Assembly (NCBI GenBank): GCA_000474255.1
Contig: BATO01000042.1
Span: forward strand, 1 to 51,204
Length of the DNA stretch: 51,204 bases
Reading direction: 5' to 3'
Origin: Aquipseudomonas alcaligenes MRY13-0052
GTDB taxonomy: Bacteria; Pseudomonadota; Gammaproteobacteria; Pseudomonadales; Pseudomonadaceae
The notes beneath the pieces were generated by a model, which searched no databases, was not told the origin of the DNA, and was given only the letters and a program-made list of their open reading frames with translations. Of this stretch, positions 44,523 through 51,204 are shown one piece after another (the stretch's first letter is position 1; each line of letters begins with the position of its first letter). Both the position numbers and the translations under genes were made by a program.

Positions 44523-44915
44523 ATGACCCAGCGCGACGTCGTTTTCCCGCCCGGCCGCCAGGCGCTCTATGAGCGCAACCGCTACTCGCCGGCCATCCGT
44601 TCCAATGGCTTCCTGTTCGTCTCCGGGCAGGTGGGCAGCAACCCCGACGGCTCCCCCGAGCCGGACCTCAAGGCCCAGGTGCGCCAGGCCTTCACCAACC
44701 TCAACGCGATCCTCGGCGAGGCCGGCTGCAGCTTCGACGACGTGGTCGACGTCACCGTGTTCATGGTCGACCCGCAGGCGAAGTTCGAAGCCATCTGGGA
44801 GGTGGTGCCGAAGTTCTGGGGCGCCGCGCCGCACCCGACGCTGACCGCCGTGGGCGTGACCTGGCTCTATGGCTTCGACTTCGAGATCAAGGTGATCGCC
44901 AGGTTGCCAGGCTGA
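44523..44915 (+). CDS. RidA/YjgF-family protein
   Basis: This 130-residue protein has the RidA fold (VSGQVGSNPDG, then NLNAILGEAGCSFDDVVDVTVFM and the C-terminal end EIKVIAR). RidA proteins hydrolyse reactive enamines or imines; several have other substrates. The conserved Arg normally in the C-terminal active loop is not clearly found here, so activity is uncertain. GGAGG lies about 7 nt before the ATG. It is the presumed target of the divergent LysR regulator. Confidence 0.85.
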   Translation: MTQRDVVFPPGRQALYERNRYSPAIRSNGFLFVSGQVGSNPDGSPEPDLKAQVRQAFTNLNAILGEAGCSFDDVVDVTVFMVDPQAKFEAIWEVVPKFWGAAPHPTLTAVGVTWLYGFDFEIKVIARLPG

Positions 44916-44925
44916 CCGCCACGTC

Positions 44926-46575
44926 TCAGGGTTCGTCCCGCTCCCGCGCGGGGGCGGCGAACCACTGCTCCCGCGGCACCCACTTCTCCTGCTGCGGGTC
45001 GCCCAGGTAGTGCGGCGACATGATCTGCACGCCGTACTCGTTGAATACATCCTGGACATTGGCGTGCAGCTCGCTCAGCAGCTCGGCGCGGGGCCGCGGC
45101 TCGCTGGGGATGGCCTGCGCCACCAGGCGGTATTCGGGGTAGAAGTCCGACAACGCTGTCTGGAACACCTGCGGGGCCGGCTGCTCGAGAATGCCCGCCG
45201 TGCGCCGCGCCGCCTCCAGCAGCATCGCCTCCACCTGGCGCCAGGGCGTGTCGTAGCCGATGGTTACGGTGGTATCGACCACGTAGCCGGGGCCCTGCAC
45301 GGCGCGCGAGTAGTTCTTGGTCACGCTGCTGGTGATCATCGAGTTGGGGATGGTCAGCACCTCGCCCAGCCCGGTACGCACCCGCGTGGTGAACATGCCC
45401 AGCTCGGTGACCGTGCCCTCGTGCTCGCCGATGCGCACGAACTCGCCCACCCGCAACGTGCGCGTGTAGGTGAGGATCAGCCCCGCCGCCGCCTGCCCCA
45501 CCACGCTGGAGGCGCCGAGGGAAATCATCAGCCCCACCAGCACCGAAAGCCCCTTGAACGCCTCGGTACCCGCCCCCGGCAGGTAGGGATAGGCCATGGC
45601 CAGGGCGAACAGCCAGATCGCCAGCGAGGTCAGCCGGGTGGTGGTGGGCAGCGTCTCCTGGTTCAGCCAGCTGAGGGTTCCCGGCGTCGCCATCCGCCGC
45701 AGCACGCGTCGGCTGAACGCCGTCACGCCCCGGGCGATGAAGAAGATCGAAATGGCCAGGATCAACCCCGGCACCGCACCGATGATGCCCTGCAACAGGT
45801 AGCCGGCCACCTCCAGCAGGTAGCTGTTGAGGCTCTCGCCCCAGGGCCGCGTATAAGGGAAACGCGACAGCACGAAGCTCAGCCACTCATAGGTCAACAG
45901 CAGGATCAAGGCCCAGCGGATCGCCCAGAACACCCGGCCCACCAGGGGGTACAGGTAGCGCAGGTCGAGCACCGGCGTCTGCCCGACGCGAAAGGCCTGG
46001 GCATGGCGCGTCATCACGCCAGGCAAGCGCTCCAGCAGCCTGCTGCGGACGAACTGAATGGCCTTGAGTGCGGCGACGAACAACAGGGTCGCCAGCGCGG
46101 AATACCCCGCCGCCTCGGCGATGAAACGCAGGCTGCGCGCCTGCTGCGTCTCGGTCACCACCAGGCGCAGCTTCTCGGCGGCGTCCTGGGCGGCCTCACG
46201 AACGGAATGCGCCACCAGCGGGTCGACATCCTCCGGCGCGACGATAAAGGCACGGCGGTCGCCGAGCAGCACCAGGTAATCGTCACCCACGGCGTCGACC
46301 CGGACGTCGAGCCGCTCGGTGCCTTCCAGCGCCTCGCCGATCACCGCCTTGGCTCGTCTGGCCCGCAGCTCCGGGCCCTCGCCCAGCACCACGGCGCGGA
46401 ATACCAGGATGCTGCGATTCACCACCTTGAGTTCAGCGGTCTGGGCGCCGCCTTCGGCCGCCGGCTCCACCCCCTGCGCCAGGGTTGGCGCCAGTGCGCA
46501 CAGGCACAGCGCCAGCCAGCCCCAAAACCCGCCGCGCCATGCGCTCGGCCCCACTGCCTTGTGGCTACTTCCCAT
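44926..46575 (-). CDS. MscS-family mechanosensitive channel
   Basis: This 549-residue channel has a signal peptide or first helix, a periplasmic N-terminal domain (to about residue 155) and several helices, then the MscS core. The pore helix has GASSVVGQAAAGLILTYTR and the beta domain has VGEFVRIGEHEGTVTELGM and the TIPNS motif. It releases ions or solutes when membrane tension rises. Its long N-terminal part is more like MscS-like YbdG/YnaI variants than MscS itself (286). It converges with the RidA gene across 10 bp. Confidence 0.88.
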   Translation of the reverse strand: MGSSHKAVGPSAWRGGFWGWLALCLCALAPTLAQGVEPAAEGGAQTAELKVVNRSILVFRAVVLGEGPELRARRAKAVIGEALEGTERLDVRVDAVGDDYLVLLGDRRAFIVAPEDVDPLVAHSVREAAQDAAEKLRLVVTETQQARSLRFIAEAAGYSALATLLFVAALKAIQFVRSRLLERLPGVMTRHAQAFRVGQTPVLDLRYLYPLVGRVFWAIRWALILLLTYEWLSFVLSRFPYTRPWGESLNSYLLEVAGYLLQGIIGAVPGLILAISIFFIARGVTAFSRRVLRRMATPGTLSWLNQETLPTTTRLTSLAIWLFALAMAYPYLPGAGTEAFKGLSVLVGLMISLGASSVVGQAAAGLILTYTRTLRVGEFVRIGEHEGTVTELGMFTTRVRTGLGEVLTIPNSMITSSVTKNYSRAVQGPGYVVDTTVTIGYDTPWRQVEAMLLEAARRTAGILEQPAPQVFQTALSDFYPEYRLVAQAIPSEPRPRAELLSELHANVQDVFNEYGVQIMSPHYLGDPQQEKWVPREQWFAAPARERDEP

Positions 46576-46671
46576 GTGCTCTACACCCCGGACGATGGCT
46601 CGACGCTGGGAGAGTAGAACAGCTTCGTGCGCCTGTCGGCGGCTCCCGTTCTAGGCTGCCGTAACGCAGCC

Positions 46672-47670
46672 TCAGTCGGCGTTCTGGCGCCCCGCCCCCA
46701 CCGGCACGACGGCAGGCACTGCGAGCGCCGCGTCCTCGGCCACGACGGCCTTTGGCGGCGCCGCCTTGAGCCGCGACACACCGAACAGCACCAGCACCAG
46801 CCCGACCAACTGGTAGGCCGAGATGGCCTCGTTCAGCAACGCCCACGACGCCAGGATGGTCAGCACCGGCCCCAGGTTGCCCACGGCGGCGGTGTGGGTG
46901 GTGCCCAGGCGCTGGATCGCCAATGCCATCCAGTAGATCGGCAGCACGGTGGAGAGCAGCGCCATCAGCGCGGTGTACAGCCATACCGAAGCCGGCAGCC
47001 TGGCCAGTTGGGCGAAGTCGGCCGCAACGCCATAGTGCGCCAGCACCATCAGCGCCGAGGCACCGCCGGCCAGGCCGGCCAGGCGCATGGAGCCGATGCG
47101 TTTCACCATCACGCCGGTGCCCAGGTAATAGAGCGCATAGGTCACCGCACTGGCGAACACCCAGGCGGCGCCGATCATCACCTGCGTGCCCATGTCGGTG
47201 CTGCCGATGTCGTGCATCAGCGCGACCCCGAGCCCCAGGTAGCACAGGCCCATGGCGAGCAAGGTGCGCCGGCTCGGCCGCTCGCGGAAGATCAGCGCCT
47301 GGAACACCAGCACCAGCGTCGGGTAGGTGAACAGGATCAGCCGCTCTAGGCCGGCGCTGATGTATTCCAGCCCGTAGAAGTCGAACAGGCTGGACAGGTA
47401 GTAGCCGAACATCCCCAGCAGCAGCACGCGAAACCAGTCGCGGCCGGACAAGGCCACCTCACCGGCGCCACGGCTCAGCCACAACAACCAGGCGAACAGG
47501 GGCAACGCCAGGCCCATGCGCATCGCCAGGAGGGTCACCGCATCCACGGGCGCAGCCGCATAGGACAGCTTGACGAAGATCGCCTTGAGGCTGAATCCGG
47601 CGGCCGAAAGCACGGCGAAGAGGCTGCCGTTGGCGGCGCTGCGTTTATAGAGGGAGAGCAAGGCGTTCAT
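46672..47670 (-). CDS. EamA-family (DMT) inner-membrane exporter
   Basis: This 332-residue protein has ten helices in two EamA repeats. The first is near SAAGFSLKAIFVKLSY, and the second near LLSTVLPIYWMALAIQRLG. Members export amino acids or metabolites; the substrate is unknown. The ATG at 47670 is preferred over a TTG at 47688, although neither has a strong ribosome binding site. It is divergent from a LysR gene, which may regulate it. Confidence 0.85.
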   Translation of the reverse strand: MNALLSLYKRSAANGSLFAVLSAAGFSLKAIFVKLSYAAAPVDAVTLLAMRMGLALPLFAWLLWLSRGAGEVALSGRDWFRVLLLGMFGYYLSSLFDFYGLEYISAGLERLILFTYPTLVLVFQALIFRERPSRRTLLAMGLCYLGLGVALMHDIGSTDMGTQVMIGAAWVFASAVTYALYYLGTGVMVKRIGSMRLAGLAGGASALMVLAHYGVAADFAQLARLPASVWLYTALMALLSTVLPIYWMALAIQRLGTTHTAAVGNLGPVLTILASWALLNEAISAYQLVGLVLVLFGVSRLKAAPPKAVVAEDAALAVPAVVPVGAGRQNAD

Positions 47671-47772
47671 CAGGTATCCGGTCTGCAAGGTGGCTACCGT
47701 TATTCTGAAGCGAAGGCGCCAGCGCTAGAATCGCTTTTTACCGAACGGCCCCTTCGTCAAAGGAGAACGCCC

Positions 47773-48660
47773 TTGCACTTCGACCTCGCCGACCTGCGCC
47801 TGCTCACCGCCATCGCCGCCACCGGCAGCCTGAGCAAGGCCGCCGCCACCTTTCCCGTGGCCGTCTCGGCGGCCAGCACCCGGCTGCGCCAGTTCGAGGA
47901 ACGCTGCGGGCTGGCCCTGTTCGTGCGCAAGGCCGATGGCATGAGCCTGACACCCACGGGGCGGCTGGTGCTGGAAGGCTGTCACGGCGTGCTGCACGAG
48001 GCGCAGAAGCTCAAGGACACCCTGCAGGAGCTCGCCGGCCAGCGCCGCATCACCCTGCGCCTGGCGGCCAGCACCGTGGCCAACAGCACCTTCCTGCCCG
48101 CCACCCTGGGGCCCTTCCTCGCCGATTACCCGGAAGTGGACCTGCAGCTCACCGAACTGAACAGCCGCGACGTGCTGCGGGGCGTGCAGGCCGGCGAATT
48201 CGACATCGGCGTCTACGACGGCAACCTGCCCACCGGTGGGCTGGTCTCGATGCCGTTCCGCGACGACCGTCTGGTGCTGCTGGTGCCTCAGGACCACCCG
48301 CTGGCCGGCCGCCGCCAGGCGCACATGCGCGAGGCCCTGGGCTTCGCCTTCGTCTGCCTGCCGCCGGAGCGCGCCATGCAGCGCTTCATCGAGGAGATGG
48401 CGCTGAACTACGCCGTGCCGCTGAAGGTGCGGGTGCGTGCGCCGAGCTTCGACGCCATCGCCCAGCTGGTGGCCCAGCGCGCCGGCATCGCCATGCTCCC
48501 CGAAGCGGGCGCCACACGCCTGGCGCAGGAACTGCCGGTGGCCATCGTCAGCCTGGAGAACACCTGGGCGACACGGGAATTGCGCTTGTGCATCAAGGGC
48601 CAGGAGGCGCTGTCATCCCATGCACGGCAGCTGCTCGCCCACCTGGCCACGCCTGCCTAG
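47773..48660 (+). CDS. LysR-type transcriptional regulator
   Basis: This 295-residue regulator has an N-terminal helix-turn-helix (ATGSLSKAAATFPVAVSAAS) and an LTTR effector domain. The start is TTG at 47773 with AAAGGAG about 7 nt before it. The divergent EamA exporter gene across 102 bp is the likely target, a common LysR/EamA pairing. The inducer is unknown. Confidence 0.85.
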   Translation: MHFDLADLRLLTAIAATGSLSKAAATFPVAVSAASTRLRQFEERCGLALFVRKADGMSLTPTGRLVLEGCHGVLHEAQKLKDTLQELAGQRRITLRLAASTVANSTFLPATLGPFLADYPEVDLQLTELNSRDVLRGVQAGEFDIGVYDGNLPTGGLVSMPFRDDRLVLLVPQDHPLAGRRQAHMREALGFAFVCLPPERAMQRFIEEMALNYAVPLKVRVRAPSFDAIAQLVAQRAGIAMLPEAGATRLAQELPVAIVSLENTWATRELRLCIKGQEALSSHARQLLAHLATPA

Positions 48661-48681
48661 CAGGCCCGCAGAAGGCGCGCC

Positions 48682-50535
48682 CTAGATGAAGCGCCCGACG
48701 CGATTGCGCCCCGCCTTCTTCGCCTCGTAGAGCGCCGCGTCGGCGCGTTGCAGCAGGGTTTCGGCGGCCTCGCCCTGCCCCGGCACCATGGCGGCGACAC
48801 CGATGCTGACGGTGACCCGGCCGAAGGTGGATAGCTCATGGGGCAAGGCCAGCTCCTCGATGGCCTGCACCAGGCGCTGGGCGATGCCCTGGGCGCCGGC
48901 CGCATCGGTCATGGGCACGAGGAAGACGAACTCCTCGCCGCCATAACGCGCCACCAGGTCGCTGGAACGGCTGACGGTGCTGGCCAGCACCTGGGCGATG
49001 CGTTGCAGGCAGGCGTCGCCCGCCGGGTGGCCATAGTGGTCGTTGTAGCGCTTGAACCAGTCGACATCGAGAATCGCCAGCGCCAGGGGCTCAGCCGTGC
49101 GCTGGGCGCGGTGCCATTCCTGCTGCAGCACCTCGTCGAAGTGGCGGCGGTTGGCGATGCCGGTCAGGGCGTCGGTCAGGCTCAGGGTCTCCAGCTTGCT
49201 GTTGAGCGCCTGCAACTCGTCGGTGCGCTGGGCCACGCGCAGCTCCAGCTCGCGCTCCGAGCCCTGCAGTGTCTCCACCAGCTTTTCCTGGGCCTGCAGC
49301 AGTGCCTCCTGCACCCGCGCCTTGTCGCGGCGCATCACGTTGAAACGGTCCGCCAGGGCGAAGGCCAGCACGATCATCTCCATGGCCGAGCCCAGCTGGA
49401 TGCCGTCCACCGTGAACATGTTGGTGGGCATCAGGCCCATGGCCCGCAGCGTGGTCATGGCACCGCCGAACATCAGCAGGGCGAAAGCCGCGAGGAAGAA
49501 CCAGGCGCTGCGCTGGCGCTTGATCACCCCGGCCAGGGCCACGCCCAGCACCACCACGGCCGTGGCCAGGTTGAAGTAGACCGCCAGGCGCGAGAACAGC
49601 GGCAAGGCGATGGCGTAGAGCAATGGCGTCACCAGGTAGAGCGCGACCATCGCCAGCAGCAGCCGGTCCACCCTCGGCATCAGCTGGTCGGTGCGCAGCA
49701 TGCGCCGGGTGAACAGCAGCATCGCGCTGAGGGCCAGGGACACGCCCGAGTAATAGGCGACGTTGGAGTTGAGCGGCAGCCCGGCGATGGCCCAGTCCGG
49801 CGCCAGGCCGTTCTTGATCGCCAGGGTGAAGGCGGTGCAGGAAACGAAGGCCACGTAGAGCAGGTACACCCGGTCGCGCAGGGCCACGAACAGCATCAGG
49901 TTGAACAGCACCATGGCGGTGGCGATGCCGAAGTACCAGACCTTGCTCACGTAGTCGTCGCGCTCGTAGGCATGGAAGGCCTCCACCGGCCACAACTGCA
50001 ACGGCACCAGCAGTCCCACGCTGGACGCCACGCGCAGGTAGATCACCTGCTCGGAATGCGCCGGCAGCAGCAGCGGGAAGACGAAGTTGCGGTTGGCGTA
50101 TGCCTTGCTCGAGGGCGCCACGTCGCAGCCGGTGGCGGTGGCGTGGTAGACGCCATGAGCATCCGGGATATGCGCCTCGACATGGGAAATGCGCGGGTTC
50201 TCCACCACCAGCATGCGCCGCAACGGCGTATCACCCGGGTTGTGCAGCACCAGGCGCAGCCAGAAGGCCGAGCGGGTGAAACCCAGCGCCAGGGCATTGC
50301 CGGGCGGCTGGTCACCCTGGAAGCGCGCCGCCAGCGCGGGGGCCTGCACATCGGCCAGGGTGAAGGACCGCTCCGGGTCTTCCAGCAGCGACACGTAGGG
50401 AGTCAGGGACAGCGCGGCCTTGTCCACCGCCGCGGCATCGACCACCCGCTCGCCCGCGCCGGCCGGCAGCGCCAGTAGGGTCAGTACGAACAGAAGCCAG
50501 GAAGACAGCTGACGGGAAAGGCGGATGGCATGCAT
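48682..50535 (-). CDS. 7TM-DISM diguanylate cyclase (GGDEF)
   Basis: This 617-residue inner-membrane cyclase makes cyclic di-GMP from two GTP. A signal peptide precedes a periplasmic 7TMR-DISM extracellular domain (carbohydrate-binding-like, residues ~35-170), then seven helices (about 185-385), a coiled coil (RVQEALLQAQEKL) and the GGDEF domain. The active motif is GGEEF at 532-536, and a product-inhibition site RSSD lies five residues before it, so feedback control is likely. The start at 50535 is ATG with only a weak ribosome binding site; the frame extends 32 codons further. The signal sensed is unknown. Confidence 0.9.
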   Translation of the reverse strand: MHAIRLSRQLSSWLLFVLTLLALPAGAGERVVDAAAVDKAALSLTPYVSLLEDPERSFTLADVQAPALAARFQGDQPPGNALALGFTRSAFWLRLVLHNPGDTPLRRMLVVENPRISHVEAHIPDAHGVYHATATGCDVAPSSKAYANRNFVFPLLLPAHSEQVIYLRVASSVGLLVPLQLWPVEAFHAYERDDYVSKVWYFGIATAMVLFNLMLFVALRDRVYLLYVAFVSCTAFTLAIKNGLAPDWAIAGLPLNSNVAYYSGVSLALSAMLLFTRRMLRTDQLMPRVDRLLLAMVALYLVTPLLYAIALPLFSRLAVYFNLATAVVVLGVALAGVIKRQRSAWFFLAAFALLMFGGAMTTLRAMGLMPTNMFTVDGIQLGSAMEMIVLAFALADRFNVMRRDKARVQEALLQAQEKLVETLQGSERELELRVAQRTDELQALNSKLETLSLTDALTGIANRRHFDEVLQQEWHRAQRTAEPLALAILDVDWFKRYNDHYGHPAGDACLQRIAQVLASTVSRSSDLVARYGGEEFVFLVPMTDAAGAQGIAQRLVQAIEELALPHELSTFGRVTVSIGVAAMVPGQGEAAETLLQRADAALYEAKKAGRNRVGRFI

Positions 50536-50788
50536 GCGGCCAGGTACCAGCAGAGCCCAGGGGAGCCACGGATGGCGGCCGCATCGAACGCAGGCCGTCG
50601 CACCGTGACAGGGCGGAAGTCTACAAGACAACCCTCGAACCCGGCGAGCACCGGGCCGCAGCCGCCTCCCCTCAGCGAATGTGCAGGGGGTCTCAGCGCG
50701 GTATCACGAAGGCGCGGCGCCTGGCCCCGAGCCTGTATGTTCGCTGGCAGAACCACCTTGCCTGGCCCCCTGGAACGGAGAAGACCCC
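50536..50788. other. Divergent intergenic region, 253 bp
   Basis: It separates the cyclase (minus) from the zinc-ribbon gene (plus). I see no clear hairpin, repeat or gene. The promoters of both genes must lie here. Confidence 0.4.
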
Positions 50789-51040
50789 ATGAAGGAACTG
50801 GAAGCCTGCCCCGCCTGCTCGGCGCTCTTCACCGCGCGCAAGGCGCTCGTCGCCAGTGGCGTGGGCGTCAACCAGAACGCCTTCGCCGCCAGGATGCAGG
50901 TGCGTTGCCCCGAGTGCCGGCACGTCTTCACCGCCCGCACCCTGCACCTGTTCGGCTTCCTCTCGCCCAATGGCCTGCGCTGGGTGGTGCTGGGGCTCGT
51001 GGTGGCCTGTGTGGTGTTGGCGAAGGTGCTGCCTCACTGA
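50789..51040 (+). CDS. Small membrane protein with zinc ribbon
   Basis: This 83-residue protein has two CPxC knuckles, Cys7/Cys10 and Cys40/Cys43 (ACPAC and RCPEC), a zinc-ribbon spacing, and one C-terminal helix (about 63-81; WVVLGLVVACVVLAKV). The topology suggests a cytosolic ribbon held at the inner membrane. I do not recognise a named family. GGAG lies about 9 nt before the ATG. A longer frame upstream lacks a site. Confidence 0.7.
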   Translation: MKELEACPACSALFTARKALVASGVGVNQNAFAARMQVRCPECRHVFTARTLHLFGFLSPNGLRWVVLGLVVACVVLAKVLPH

Positions 51041-51046
51041 CCCCTT

Positions 51047-51108
51047 CCCGGACTGAAGTCCGGGCTACGGCACCCCCTACCCGGTAGCCCGGGCTTCAGC
51101 CCAGGGGG
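51047..51108. repeat. REP-type paired palindromes
   Basis: CCCGGACTGAAGTCCGGGCTAC (51047-51067) and GTAGCCCGGGCTTCAGCCCAGG (from 51084) face each other, the same family as at 32606 and 38432. Confidence 0.65.
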
Positions 51109-51152
51109 TAGTGACCGGTAGCCAACGCTGCACTCACTTGAGGTGCGCACGG

Positions 51153-51204
51153 TGTTTAGCCGGGATACATGGGGTAACGCTTGTCGGGGGACATGGGTAA
51201 CGGG
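51153..51204. mobile_element. Possible end of an insertion sequence
   Basis: The last ~50 bp begin TGTTTAGCC and contain two near-identical copies, ACATGGGGTAACG (51167-51179) and ACATGGGTAACG (51191-51202), 24 bp apart. Repeated internal end motifs after a TGT start resemble IS21-family termini. The element continues outside the window, so this is tentative. Confidence 0.3.

Overview
The window looks like a chromosomal segment of a Pseudomonas from the broad P. aeruginosa lineage. The DNA is very GC-rich. The order pfeR-pfeS-pfeA-pfeE, the katB-ankB pair and an OxyR with C199/C208 spacing all match that group. Many REP-type palindromes (GTAGCCCGGGCTTCAGCCC, GTAGGGTGGGC) fill the gaps. No rRNA, tRNA, CRISPR array, phage module or intact transposase was seen.

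Layout: 1-8.7 kb holds an aldehyde dehydrogenase, a Sel1-like protein, a TerD-related large protein of the MXAN_6230/SCO0854 type, two secreted unknowns and a TerC-family membrane protein. 9.0-11.3 kb holds a small accessory group: a YopT-like (C58) cysteine-protease candidate, a GFA-family protein, an unknown and a pentapeptide-repeat protein. 11.4-20.7 kb is an iron-controlled cluster on the minus strand: ECF sigma factor, FecR anti-sigma, a TonB-dependent receptor with a signalling domain, an M16 peptidase lipoprotein and a YddA/SbmA-type ABC transporter. 20.7-23.9 kb is oxyR divergent from katB-ankB. 24-30.5 kb holds a frameshifted zinc metallopeptidase, a flavin monooxygenase, a secreted unknown and a nitroreductase. 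30.5-36.3 kb is the ferric-enterobactin locus. 36.4-38.4 kb is a PAAR-like/GHH2 nuclease-type effector with a putative immunity partner. 38.5-41.2 kb holds two small genes, a GH76-like protein and a 0.5-kb element bounded by inverted repeats. 41.3-51.0 kb holds a Zur-boxed zinc receptor, two LysR regulators, a RidA protein, an MscS channel, an EamA exporter, a 7TM-GGDEF diguanylate cyclase and a small zinc-ribbon protein.

The main theme is metal acquisition at the cell surface. Three TonB-dependent receptors sit within 32 kb, and each has a different control: an ECF sigma/anti-sigma pair behind a strong Fur box, a two-component system, and a Zur-type palindrome. The most interesting locus is the 11.4-20.7 kb cluster. 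Its receptor + M16 protease + YddA-like transporter set matches the ferredoxin-piracy Fus system of Pectobacterium and yddA-yddB-pqqL of Escherichia coli, here joined to a FecI/FecR switch. This suggests import of an iron- or peptide-bearing protein, periplasmic proteolysis and uptake of the product.
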